Shown here: positions 52,501-60,628 of the stretch, piece after piece
How the letters are laid out: every line of letters starts with the position of its first letter
How positions within the stretch are numbered: position 1 is the stretch's first letter
Assembly (NCBI GenBank): GCA_050950345.1
Contig: JBMNHK010000002.1
Span: 620,001-684,000, forward strand
Origin: Pelotomaculum_C sp050950345
GTDB taxonomy: Bacteria > Bacillota > Desulfotomaculia > Desulfotomaculales > Pelotomaculaceae
Reading direction: 5' to 3'
Length of the DNA: 64,000 nucleotides
Notes under the pieces: model-generated
Database searches by the model: none
Told to the model about the DNA's origin: nothing
What the model saw: the letters and a program-made list of their open reading frames with translations, nothing else
Position numbers and translations under genes: made by a program

Positions 52501-54817
52501 TTACGATATCGTTGGTAAGCGTGTAGCGAGAGTTGACGGTATTGCAAAAGTAACAGGGGCTGCACAATACACTGCGGATCTATCCATGCCCGGCCAATTG
52601 TACGGCAAAATCCTGCGTAGCCCATATCCCCACGCCAGGATTTTAAGTATTGATACCAGTCAGGCTGAGAAGCTGTATGGCGTCAGGGGAGTGGTGACAG
52701 GTAAGGATTTTGGCGGTTTCCGGTATGGCTTTATGCCTACAACCAGAGACGAACCACCCCTGGCGGAGGATAAGGTTCGATTTGTTGGTGAAGAAGTAGC
52801 TGCGGTCGCCGCCATCGATCCTGAAATTGCGGCCGAAGCTATCGAGTTAATTAAAGTGGAATATGAACCGCTGCCGGCCATATACGATCCGGAGGCGTCC
52901 CTGGAGGAAGGCGCACCCCAGCTGCACGCAGATAAACCGAACAATGTAAGTGCCAGGGTGAATATGAATTTTGGGGATGTTGAAGCTGCTCTGGCTTCAG
53001 CATACTATGTCCGGGAAGACCGGTTTTATAGTCAGTCGGTATTGCATGGCTTCCTGGAGCCCCATGCCGTTATTGCCCGCTGGGATTCTGATAAGGCTCT
53101 TACCATCTGGGCCTCTAAGCAAAGTCCTTACTTTGTCTACCGCAACTTGGCCAGCTTCTTTCGCATGCCTCTTAGCCGGATCAGGGTTATTCAGCCCTAT
53201 ATCGGCGGCGGCTTTGGCGGTAAGAACGCTACCTTCGCACTGGATTATTGTGCCGCTTTGCTGGCGAAAAAAACTGGATTGCCGGTGAAGTTTGTTTATG
53301 AAGCTGAAGATATCCTTGGTTACGGGCGGCGCCGGCATCCTATGACCATATATCTAACGACCGGTGTTACCAGAGATGGCCTGTTGCTGGGCAGCAAATG
53401 CCGGTTGATTGCCGACGGGGGCGGTTACACTTCTGTGGGGCCCATGGCGCTCTACCTGGCCGGCACCTTTATGACCTTGCCCTATAAATTACCCAGCTTT
53501 AAATATGAGGGTGTACGGGCCTATACCAATAAACCTGTATGTAATGCCATGCGGGGGCATGGCCTGCCCCAGATCCGTTACGCGGCAGAATGCCAGTTGG
53601 AACTAATTGCCCATGACCTGTCCATTGATCCTATAGAAATCAGGCGGCGCAATTCAGTAGAGCCGGGCCACGTAACTGCAAACAAGATGCACGTATCCAG
53701 CTGTGGCATGAAGGATTCCATGGAACAGGCTGTAAAGGCCTCTAAATGGGATTTACTTAAGCAGGAGATTTATGAACACAATATGAAAGGCGGCAGGACC
53801 TTGCGAGGACTTGGTGTCGCTTGCAACGCCTTCGGCTCCGGGGCCCGCCTGCATGGCCACACGGCATGTGGCGCGGTTGTCAAGGTACATGAAGACGGTG
53901 GTGTATCCTTGCTGACCGGGTCCACTGATTCCGGACAGGGTTCTGAAACTGTTCTGGGGATGATCACAGCTGAGCTGCTGGGCATACCCCTGGAAGACAT
54001 AGAAGTATCCAGGGTCGATACGCTATCTACGCCCATTGACCCGGGCAGTTACGGCAGCAGGGTTACCTCCACTGCCGGTAACGCGGTAAAACTAGCCACC
54101 TTGGAAGCCCGGAAAAAATTGGCGGAAGTAGCTGCCAAAACCCTTGGTGGTGACGTAGATGATGTGATATTTAAGCAAGGCAAAGTGTTCTTAAAAAACA
54201 AACCTGAAAAAACAATCCCTTTCCGCAAGCTGTGCCGTCTTACTTACACCCATGGTTACGGTCATGTTATTGTGGGAGAGGGGCACTGGAGTCAGGAAAT
54301 TGACATGCCTAACTGGGAAACCGGTGAAGGGGACGTAGCTGGAACCTACTCTTTTGGCACCCAGATCGCTGAGGTGGAAGTAGATCGTCTGACCGGTAAG
54401 GTCAAACTAGTTCAAATGGTGGTAGCCCATGACCTGGGTTATGCCATTAACCCTCTGGGGTGTGAAGGCCAACATGAAGGATCCATCTTCGGTGGGATGG
54501 GACATTGCATGTTTGAGGAGTGCCAGTTAGAGGATGGAAAAACTATGAACCCTTCATTTTTGGACTATAAAATGCCTACGGCCATGGATATGCCAAGGAT
54601 TATGGAGTCTATCGGTATAGAAACCATAGATCAGGAAGGTGTTTTTGGGGCCAAGGAGTCGGCTGAAGGAACACAGGTTTCCACTGTACCGGCTATTGTT
54701 AATGCTATCTATAACGCCACAGGAGTCATGTTTAAGGAGTTGCCCATAACACCGGAGAAGGTCCTTAAAGCCCTTAAGGAGCAGAATAAATCAGCTGGGA
54801 GGGATAGTAATGCATAA
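52493..54817 (+). CDS. hcrA: 4-hydroxybenzoyl-CoA reductase-like enzyme, large molybdopterin subunit
   Basis: 774 residues, TTG start after AGAGGGG, overlapping the small-subunit gene by 8 bases. Xanthine-oxidase-family large subunit: N-terminal hammerhead (RVDGIAKVTGAAQYTADLSMPGQLYGKILRSPYPHA), IQPYIGGGFGGK (molybdopterin loop), NAMRGHGLPQ, GSTDSGQGSETV, GSYGSRVTSTAGNAV and the C-terminal VFGAKESAEG with the active-site Glu. The enzyme of this type dehydroxylates 4-hydroxybenzoyl-CoA to benzoyl-CoA using reduced ferredoxin. Assignment to the Hcr class rests mainly on the partner beta subunit. Confidence 0.83.
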   Translation: MADYDIVGKRVARVDGIAKVTGAAQYTADLSMPGQLYGKILRSPYPHARILSIDTSQAEKLYGVRGVVTGKDFGGFRYGFMPTTRDEPPLAEDKVRFVGEEVAAVAAIDPEIAAEAIELIKVEYEPLPAIYDPEASLEEGAPQLHADKPNNVSARVNMNFGDVEAALASAYYVREDRFYSQSVLHGFLEPHAVIARWDSDKALTIWASKQSPYFVYRNLASFFRMPLSRIRVIQPYIGGGFGGKNATFALDYCAALLAKKTGLPVKFVYEAEDILGYGRRRHPMTIYLTTGVTRDGLLLGSKCRLIADGGGYTSVGPMALYLAGTFMTLPYKLPSFKYEGVRAYTNKPVCNAMRGHGLPQIRYAAECQLELIAHDLSIDPIEIRRRNSVEPGHVTANKMHVSSCGMKDSMEQAVKASKWDLLKQEIYEHNMKGGRTLRGLGVACNAFGSGARLHGHTACGAVVKVHEDGGVSLLTGSTDSGQGSETVLGMITAELLGIPLEDIEVSRVDTLSTPIDPGSYGSRVTSTAGNAVKLATLEARKKLAEVAAKTLGGDVDDVIFKQGKVFLKNKPEKTIPFRKLCRLTYTHGYGHVIVGEGHWSQEIDMPNWETGEGDVAGTYSFGTQIAEVEVDRLTGKVKLVQMVVAHDLGYAINPLGCEGQHEGSIFGGMGHCMFEECQLEDGKTMNPSFLDYKMPTAMDMPRIMESIGIETIDQEGVFGAKESAEGTQVSTVPAIVNAIYNATGVMFKELPITPEKVLKALKEQNKSAGRDSNA

Positions 54818-55790
54818 CCCTCGTTTTGACTATTTTAGTCCCGCCACACTCGGGGACGCCTGCAAAAAACTTGCTGAATTGCAAGGAAGGGCAGTGGTTC
54901 TGGCAGGTGGGACGGACCTGATGCCGAGGATGAAACAAAGGCTGGTTGAACCGGAAGTTTTGATTAGCCTCCAGCAGCTGTCAGAATTAAACTATATTGA
55001 GGAAAAGCCGGAGTTCCTGGAAATAGGCGCTTTAACCCCCCTGCGGGATGTGGAACGAAATGCTGCCGTAAAGAAACTGCTCCCTGCCTTGAGCAAAGCT
55101 GCCAGGTTGATCGCCGGTCCGGTACACAGATCAATGGGAACAATTGGCGGCAATATATGCCTGGAAAACCGCTGTCCCTACTACAACCAATCCAGTGTAT
55201 GGCGTAAGTCGGTAAAGCCCTGTTTCAAAACCGGGGGCGATCTGTGTCACGTGGCCAAGGCCAGTAAACGCTGTCACGCAATTTATGCGGCTGATTTGGC
55301 GCCGGTATTGCTGCTGTCCGGTGCAAGCTTTATTGTTACTGACGGGCAGGTTGAAAAAGTCATACCTTGCAGTCAATTTTTTGTAGACGACGGCCTTAAA
55401 GCGAATACTTTAGCGCAGAGTCAATTGCTGAGCAAGATCAGGGTGCCTATACCTGATAACAGGACTGCATTTGAATACATTAAAGAAAGGCCGCGTGAAT
55501 CTGTTGATTTCCCGGTGGTTGGGGCAGCTGCTCAGGTTAAGGATTATGAAGAAAGCATCAGTGTCAAGTTAGCTTTTACAGGAGTAGCTTCCTATCCTTT
55601 TGAGGCGGTAGCTACCGGTTTCAAGAAACCCTTTGATAAAAAGCAAGTCTTAGAACAGGTTGGCAGGTTGGCTTATGATAGCGTTAGACCTGTATCCAGG
55701 GCCGGAGGATCGGCGATTTACAAAAAAGAGCTGGCCAGGGTTTTAGCTTCAGATGGTGTAAATGCTTGTTTTGAAGCTTTGAATATTTAA
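54810..55790 (+). CDS. hcrB: 4-hydroxybenzoyl-CoA reductase-like enzyme, FAD/[4Fe-4S] subunit
   Basis: 326 residues, ATG overlapping the large-subunit gene by 8 bases. CO-dehydrogenase-type flavoprotein (VVLAGGTDLMPRMKQ for FAD; MGTIGGNICLENRC). Between residues 117 and 155 lies an insertion with Cys122, 138, 146 and 155 (RCPYY..., KPCFK, DLCHV, RCHAIY). Four cysteines at these places are the [4Fe-4S] ligands of the Thauera enzyme as remembered, and this loop separates 4-hydroxybenzoyl-CoA reductases from other xanthine-oxidase relatives. It supports a low-potential reductive role. Good evidence for the class, not for the exact ring substitution. Confidence 0.85.
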   Translation: MHNPRFDYFSPATLGDACKKLAELQGRAVVLAGGTDLMPRMKQRLVEPEVLISLQQLSELNYIEEKPEFLEIGALTPLRDVERNAAVKKLLPALSKAARLIAGPVHRSMGTIGGNICLENRCPYYNQSSVWRKSVKPCFKTGGDLCHVAKASKRCHAIYAADLAPVLLLSGASFIVTDGQVEKVIPCSQFFVDDGLKANTLAQSQLLSKIRVPIPDNRTAFEYIKERPRESVDFPVVGAAAQVKDYEESISVKLAFTGVASYPFEAVATGFKKPFDKKQVLEQVGRLAYDSVRPVSRAGGSAIYKKELARVLASDGVNACFEALNI

Positions 55791-55849
55791 TCTGAAAGTC
55801 ATTGTACAGGGCCGGTGCAAATATGTGAGGCTAAATAAGCTGACATATA

Positions 55850-55891
55850 ACAGGGTAGGGTCGAGTGATAATGTATTTAACCTTACCCTGT
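55850..55891 (+). terminator. Stem-loop after the reductase operon
   Basis: ACAGGGTA-GGGT (from 55850) pairs with AACC-TTACCCTGT (to 55891), loop about 17 bases. Followed by ATTTG. Terminates the three-gene operon. Confidence 0.6.
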
Positions 55892-55937
55892 ATTTGCATT
55901 TAGATGACAGTCAATTATCAGGGAATTAGTTGAATTG

Positions 55938-57303
55938 GGTACCGTCAAGATTTTTTCGCAAATTTGAATCTAACCGCTTGGAAACCAACCTAGCCAGCTA
56001 CTTGGTTAGACTCTTCCTTTTGCATATCATACAGGTGGGTCATGCTCATGTATCGTCTGGTTCCCCAGGTTTTACTGGCCACATGTCGTAGCCTAGCGCA
56101 AACTAACATAAGAGCCGAATTACCATCCGGGAAAGTACCAACAACACGGGTTCTACGGCGTATTTCCCGGTTTAACCTTTCAATCACGTTGTTACTCCGC
56201 AGCTTTGACCAGTGAGCGTAGGGGAAATCCATGTATGTAAGGGTTTCGAGAATACTATCCTCGATCTTTTTGGCTGCTTCCTTTAGCTTCATATCCCGAA
56301 GTTTAGCGACTACCTTCAATGCTTTTTCTTTAGCTGCTTCCTTGCTTTCCTGGGCGTGAATCGCTTTAAGCATGGCAGCGACTTCCTTCATCTTGGATCG
56401 GGGCGTGACTGCGAACACATTTCGATAGAAATGCACGGTACATCGCTGGAACTTGGAGTTCGGGAACACTTCATTGACTGCTTCCAGCAGCCCCAGGCAC
56501 TTGTCACCGATGAACAACTGCGTGCCTTCCAAGCCGCGTTGCTTAAGACTCTTTAGGAACTCAAGCCAACTGGCTGTGTCCTCTTTCATCCCCTCCGCAG
56601 CACCGATTACTTCACGATATCCGTCACCATTAACGGCCATGGCTATCAGAATTGCCACGTTCTCGTATTCGCCACCCCAGCTGCGTTTAAGATAGATTCC
56701 ATCAACATAAACATAGGGATATTTGCCCTTCAAGGGACGATTGCGCCAGGTCTCGATGTGTTCGTAGACCTTCTTGTTCAGGTTGCTGACTGTCCCAGCA
56801 GAAACCCTGGTTCCCCATAGTGCTTCGGTTATGTCTTCTACCCGGCGTACCGAAACACCGGCCAGGTACATTTCAATCAGTGCTTCCTCGACCGAGCTTT
56901 CCCTTCGGCGATATCGCTCAATAATCGCGGTTTCAAAAGCTATACCTTTAAGTTTAGGCATCTTCAATTTCACATTCCCTGATGTTGTAGTTAGGTTACG
57001 CTCATAATGGCCGGAGCGATAGCCCTTACGCTCCTCGGTCCGCTCATAGCGTCCTGCGTTAGTTAGCTCCTCTGCTTCTTGTTCCAAGAGGCTGTTGAGT
57101 GTCTCCTCTACGCTGTGACGTACGAGTTCCTTCAGTTCGTTCTTTATGGCCCCTTCGTTTAAGTGTATAATCTTCTCGGACATGGTGCTGCAACTCCTTC
57201 TTGGTGAATTGTGTTTAGCGACTTTTATTCTACCAAGCGGTTGCGTCCATGTCCTTTTGTTTTTGGACGCTATTCAAATTTGCGAAACTTATTGTACCTT
57301 ATC
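55938..57303 (-). mobile_element. IS256-family insertion sequence with 8-bp target duplication
   Basis: The direct repeat TTGAATTG at 55930-55937 and 57304-57311 flanks a 1366-base element. Terminal inverted repeats are imperfect outside and perfect inside: TTTCGCAAATTTGAAT (55954-55969) against its complement at 57272-57287, both 16 bases from the ends. One transposase gene fills it. An intact duplication points to a recent insertion. Confidence 0.85.
55990..57183 (-). CDS. IS256-family (Mutator) transposase
   Basis: 397 residues, ATG after AAGGAG. DDE residues: Asp in YPYVYVDGIYLKRSWGG, Asp in LFIGDKCLGLLEAV, and Glu in SNNVIERLNREIRRRTRVVGTFP, with the family's C-x2-H element (QRCTVHFYRNV) between. 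The frame is complete. N-terminal ~90 residues include the usual Arg/Glu-rich GYRSGHYERNLTT segment. Likely functional. Confidence 0.95.
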   Translation of the reverse strand: MSEKIIHLNEGAIKNELKELVRHSVEETLNSLLEQEAEELTNAGRYERTEERKGYRSGHYERNLTTTSGNVKLKMPKLKGIAFETAIIERYRRRESSVEEALIEMYLAGVSVRRVEDITEALWGTRVSAGTVSNLNKKVYEHIETWRNRPLKGKYPYVYVDGIYLKRSWGGEYENVAILIAMAVNGDGYREVIGAAEGMKEDTASWLEFLKSLKQRGLEGTQLFIGDKCLGLLEAVNEVFPNSKFQRCTVHFYRNVFAVTPRSKMKEVAAMLKAIHAQESKEAAKEKALKVVAKLRDMKLKEAAKKIEDSILETLTYMDFPYAHWSKLRSNNVIERLNREIRRRTRVVGTFPDGNSALMLVCARLRHVASKTWGTRRYMSMTHLYDMQKEESNQVAG

Positions 57304-57411
57304 TTGAATTGCGCTGATTTCAATTAGTTCCGGATTAATCACAGGTAATTGTGAGCGATTATAGTATAAAAAAGTCCCACCTTATAATTAAATAAGGAGG
57401 GAGATAAAATA

Positions 57412-57447
57412 ATGGCAAGAAGTAAAAGCAATATTATTGTAACGTGA
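57412..57447 (+). pseudogene. Eleven-codon open frame behind a strong ribosome site, possible truncated spore-protein gene
   Basis: AAGGAGGGAG precedes ATG 57412, which reads MARSKSNIIVT and stops. Alpha/beta-type small acid-soluble spore proteins often begin in a similar way (MA-S-NK-V), so this may be what remains of such a gene. Very weak evidence; it could also be a chance leader peptide. Confidence 0.25.
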
Positions 57448-57544
57448 AAACAAAAATAGTTCTATTGATGAGTAGCTAAAATTCTATTTTGTTTTAATAA
57501 CTCTTTTTGTTAATGCTTCACAATATTTCTCTTTTGTCACATGG

Positions 57545-57829
57545 TTAACTATCTGCCTTCACGCTGTTGATGTCATTGTAATCATACTCATCCGGGTCCA
57601 TAGCGATATCTTCCTCAAAGATCCAATAGACTGTGTACCGGTTTCCATCTTGATCAACTGCCGGAGCTGCCATTTCGAAGTGTCTTTCGCCCAGCGGAGG
57701 TGGAAGAATACGGTATGTAAAATCAACTTTGTTGGTTAGTTTGTAAAATTTCCCCTCATACTCAACTGCTCCGAATTCACCAACTTCGATACCGTCGCAA
57801 GTCTCACCTGGATAGTACATTTTGCTCAA
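57545..57829 (-). CDS. Hypothetical acidic protein, 94 residues
   Basis: TTG start at 57829 with AAGGGAG eight bases upstream; the next Met (57820) is an alternative. Acidic, soluble, with beta-like segments (EVGEFGAVEYEGKFYKLTNKVDFTYRILPP, YTVYWIFEEDIAMDPDEYDYND). No family recognised. Alone on the minus strand beyond the IS256 element. Confidence 0.5.
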   Translation of the reverse strand: MSKMYYPGETCDGIEVGEFGAVEYEGKFYKLTNKVDFTYRILPPPLGERHFEMAAPAVDQDGNRYTVYWIFEEDIAMDPDEYDYNDINSVKADS

Positions 57830-58077
57830 TCAAAAAACTCCCTTCTGTTTAAAGCGTAGCGCTGATTTTTTGTAGCTTTCTCATTAGAATCGATAAATAT
57901 AAAAACCCATATGTATTGTAGCAATTAGTTTTATTAATGGTCAACCGCTGGGAGCCATATAGAGCATGTTTAATATGCCGGAGATAAGCCATGTCTTCTG
58001 GAATGATACAGTGGTGTGAGTGGTGTGCTTATGTTGAAACAAGAAGACCTCCAATAACAGGAAGTCTTTATAAAAAA

Positions 58078-58818
58078 TCAATTAATACTGTTTTGCTCTC
58101 CTGACTGTGCTTTTTTTGTTAGCCTAGCTATTCTTCCCTCATAACCGCTTTGGGTGCCATCTTTTAATCCATAACTGATTGCTAATTCACATATATCAAT
58201 AGCTTCTTCATACTTGCCTTGGTTTTCATAGATAATAGCGAGTCTATGGAAAGAAGGAATTTGCAAATCAAAAGCATTGTTTTCAGTTTCTTCAAAAAGT
58301 GTTTTACGTTCTTTATCATCTATGAAAGGGCTATCAGCCAGCCTTGACCTTCTTGCTCTCTCTTCTTGGAGATATTCTTTCTTGAAATCAGGGAATATTT
58401 TAATATCCTCCAGGCAGTATTCTATACACCGCTCAAGCCATTCCGGACTTTCATCTATGCGTGTATAACATAAATCTATTAATTGGTTATATGTGAAATG
58501 CAAATCGATATTGTTTGTTTTTCTTTTTATAGCTTCTATTAACAGCTTCTCTGCCAGAACGAAATTTTTCCTGCTAATAGCCAAGCTAGAATAACCCCAA
58601 AGAAATCCTGAAGCGGACTGCGTTGATGTAATTTGTACTTTGGGATCATCCAAATGCTTAGGGTTCCTATTTCCAGTAGAAAAGGCGGAAGCGTAACAAT
58701 CTCTAATAAATTCTTTTTCTTCAGGCAAAAGAGAATCCCAGAAATCTTCTAGATTATGAAAAGCTATTAGGCCGCCGTACTTTCTTTTGGGTATTTTTTT
58801 GAACAAATTGCGAAACAT
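58078..58818 (-). CDS. TPR-like helical-repeat protein
   Basis: 246 residues, ATG after AGAGAGGTG, 12 bases behind the XRE regulator gene on the same strand, so translated from the same transcript. Helical throughout, with a clear TPR-like unit near the end (FHRLAIIYENQGKYEEAIDICELAISYGL, about 190-218) and weaker ones before (LAISRKNFVLAEKLLIEAIKRK). TPR proteins mediate protein contacts. Paired with an XRE repressor, it looks like a small accessory or phage-like module; function unknown. Confidence 0.6.
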   Translation of the reverse strand: MFRNLFKKIPKRKYGGLIAFHNLEDFWDSLLPEEKEFIRDCYASAFSTGNRNPKHLDDPKVQITSTQSASGFLWGYSSLAISRKNFVLAEKLLIEAIKRKTNNIDLHFTYNQLIDLCYTRIDESPEWLERCIEYCLEDIKIFPDFKKEYLQEERARRSRLADSPFIDDKERKTLFEETENNAFDLQIPSFHRLAIIYENQGKYEEAIDICELAISYGLKDGTQSGYEGRIARLTKKAQSGEQNSIN

Positions 58819-58830
58819 TTTAACACCTCT

Positions 58831-59151
58831 CTATTCATTTTTTTTACGCCTAGACCTGACAAAGTTCTTAAACGCCTCTATGTCCCCCAGTTCTTCTTCG
58901 GTCCAATCATCCCCGTCATGGTAGGCGGCAATGGTTTTGATGGGTGTTTTAACGTCGGATAGTCCGAGTAGGTAGTCTGCGGTTACCCCGTACAGAGCTG
59001 CTATGCTTTTCAATAAATCGGTATCCGGATCCCTAACTCCTCTTTCGTAATTTGATAGAGCTTGAAAAGTTATACGTAAATGTTTTGCGGCTTCTTCTTG
59101 CGTTAAGCCTTTATTTGTTCTAGCCTCTTTCAACCTTTTACCCAAGCTCAT
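58831..59151 (-). CDS. XRE-family transcriptional regulator
   Basis: 106 residues. N-terminal Cro/C1 helix-turn-helix (LGKRLKEARTNKGLTQEEAAKHLRITFQALSNYERGVRDPDTDLLKSIAALYGVTADYLLGL, 3-64) followed by a short acidic/basic tail. It precedes the TPR-like gene in one operon. Its upstream region has palindromes of the form TCAAC-N5-GTTGA, likely its own operators. Confidence 0.9.
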   Translation of the reverse strand: MSLGKRLKEARTNKGLTQEEAAKHLRITFQALSNYERGVRDPDTDLLKSIAALYGVTADYLLGLSDVKTPIKTIAAYHDGDDWTEEELGDIEAFKNFVRSRRKKNE

Positions 59152-59190
59152 ATTTGTTAGCTCCTTTAGATTCTTCTTTTCAATTTTATA

Positions 59191-59297
59191 TCAACTTTTT
59201 GTTGAGTCAAACAATTTTCAACAAAAAGTTTAATAAATAACTTGACCAAACAAGTCGTTGAGATCTTTTGCGCCATCAAAGCTCAACATTGCGTTGA
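59191..59297. promoter_or_regulatory. Three TCAAC-N5-GTTGA operator palindromes
   Basis: TCAACTTTTTGTTGA (59191-59205, perfect), TCAACAAAAAGTTTA (59218-59232, one mismatch) and TCAACATTGCGTTGA (59283-59297, perfect arms, flanked by C and G). They lie between the XRE regulator gene (minus) and the broken XRE gene (plus, from 59312), so they likely control both directions, as in phage-type switches. Confidence 0.65.
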
Positions 59298-59311
59298 GAC
59301 AAGGTGATAGT

Positions 59312-59542
59312 ATGGGTACTGGAAGACATGTAGGAAAGCGGATAGCAGAAATCAGAAAATAAAAAGGATTGACGCAGGAATATGTAGCTAGGAAATTGGG
59401 AAAAACTCCGCAGTGGTCAAGCAATACTAAGCGAGAAACCGGGCCAATACCTGCTGATGAACTGGCTGGACTTGCTTCTGCAATAGAAGTAGAATCGGTC
59501 AAATTTATTTTACAATTTATCCCAAAATTCGTTGAAAACTGA
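59312..59542 (+). pseudogene. XRE-type regulator gene interrupted by a stop codon
   Basis: From ATG 59312 the frame reads MGTGRHVGKRIAEIRK, TAA (59360-59362), then KGLTQEYVARKLGKTPQWSSN and PADELAGLASAIEVE to TGA at 59540-59542. Both parts together are one helix-turn-helix of ~76 residues; the recognition part is degenerate (QWSSNTKRE in place of the usual S-WE-G). Divergent from the intact XRE gene. Confidence 0.6.
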
Positions 59543-59608
59543 CAGAATAAACGTACCAACCGGCAAAGCCCCAACCGGCACCGACGGCCAGTGAGGAGGT
59601 GAAACACA

Positions 59609-59965
59609 TTACTTTACCCTTTTAACAGCTTGAATTTCTGCTTCATGGTAAATAGAACGGGCGGCCAATACATTAATTACCTCGGATTGCTGGCTCTGGG
59701 ATTCGGCAATTTGATCAAGCTTACTGTCAATTTCACCCACTTTTGTTTCCAGCCGGTCAGTTTTTGTTTTCAGCTCAGCAACATCGTTTTTCAGCCCAGC
59801 AACATCATCTTTCAGCCCAGCAACATCATCTTTCAGCCCAGCAACATCGTTTTTCAGCCCAGTAACATCAGTGCGCAGTTCTTCAACGGCAGCGTTAGTA
59901 TTAGCAACGATGTGCATTAGCTGAGTCACCATATCGTGAATTTGTTCAATGCGTTTTTCGGACAT
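59609..59965 (-). CDS. Heptad-repeat coiled-coil protein
   Basis: 118 residues from ATG 59965, ten bases after AAAGGAG (an in-frame ATG at 59974 is too close). A block of seven-residue repeats (DVTGLKN, DVAGLKD, DVAGLKD, DVAGLKN, DVAELKT, about 35-70) is encoded by 21-base tandem repeats (about 59765-59865) and continues as a general coiled coil (KTDRLETKVGEIDSKLDQIAES). No enzymatic domain. The copy number of the DNA repeat may vary between strains. Function unknown. Confidence 0.7.
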   Translation of the reverse strand: MSEKRIEQIHDMVTQLMHIVANTNAAVEELRTDVTGLKNDVAGLKDDVAGLKDDVAGLKNDVAELKTKTDRLETKVGEIDSKLDQIAESQSQQSEVINVLAARSIYHEAEIQAVKRVK

Positions 59966-60020
59966 GTTAATCATTCTCCTTTAGGTGTTTTTGGAGGTGG
60001 GAAGATCAACGAAAGGGTGA

Positions 60021-60051
60021 GTTTCAATCCCTCATAGGTAGGCTAAAAGAC
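60021..60051. CRISPR. Orphan CRISPR-like repeat
   Basis: A single unit beginning GTTTCAATCCCTCATAGGTA (60021-60040) and ending in GGCTAAAAGAC closely resembles the repeats of type I-B/III arrays in Clostridia and thermophilic Firmicutes. No second copy, spacer series or cas gene is visible in the window, so this is a relic or a chance integration. Confidence 0.45.
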
Positions 60052-60301
60052 CCGGCAATAATCACTTAGCATTCACCAATGGTCATGGTAATTAACTCCT
60101 GTGAATATGGTTACCTATAATTATATCAGGGTAATGATTTTAACTAAAGCATGAATTGCAGGGACAGATTATTGCTGACAATGTGAATATCAATCACTGT
60201 AATGACTTTATAAACAAGATAAATAAAATCCCCGACAAAAAGCCGGGGGTGTTTTTAGAACATTTATTCAGCCGTCAAATCAGCTGTCAATTAATATTTG
60301 A

Positions 60302-60390
60302 TGGTGCCCGAGACCGGAATCGAACCGGTACGGGGTTTGATCCCCGCAGGATTTTAAGTCCTGTGCGTCTGCCAGTTCCGCCACTCGGGC
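60302..60390 (-). tRNA. tRNA-Leu (anticodon TAA)
   Basis: Minus strand begins GCCCGAGTGGCGGAACTGGC and ends GGTTCGATTCCGGTCTCGGGCACCA-like, with the 7-bp acceptor stem GCCCGAG/CTCGGGC, encoded CCA, anticodon loop CTTAAAA (TAA) in a CAGGA/TCCTG stem, a long variable arm (GCGGGGATCAAACCCCGT) as expected of class II tRNA-Leu, and a T-arm with TTCGATT. Confidence 0.96.
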
Positions 60391-60628
60391 AAAGCAAAGC
60401 GCCTGGCGCAAAGATATTTTAGCACTTGCGGTTAGCGATGTCAATGATAGCGGTGCAGACAAAATTAACTGAAATGAACCTCCCATAGATAATAACCAAA
60501 AATAATTTGCCTGTCATGTATGATCATAGAAAGAAGGTAGTACTCAACTCGATGTAGTATTAAACTGTAGTTGTAGTATATGTTAAATTATGATTTTACA
60601 GCACTTCCTAGTTGAGGGGGGTAATGCT

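Noticed and set aside
59765..59865. Regular DNA repeats as a possible CRISPR array
   Set aside because: The units are contiguous 21-base repeats without spacers, and they encode coiled-coil heptads in an open frame.
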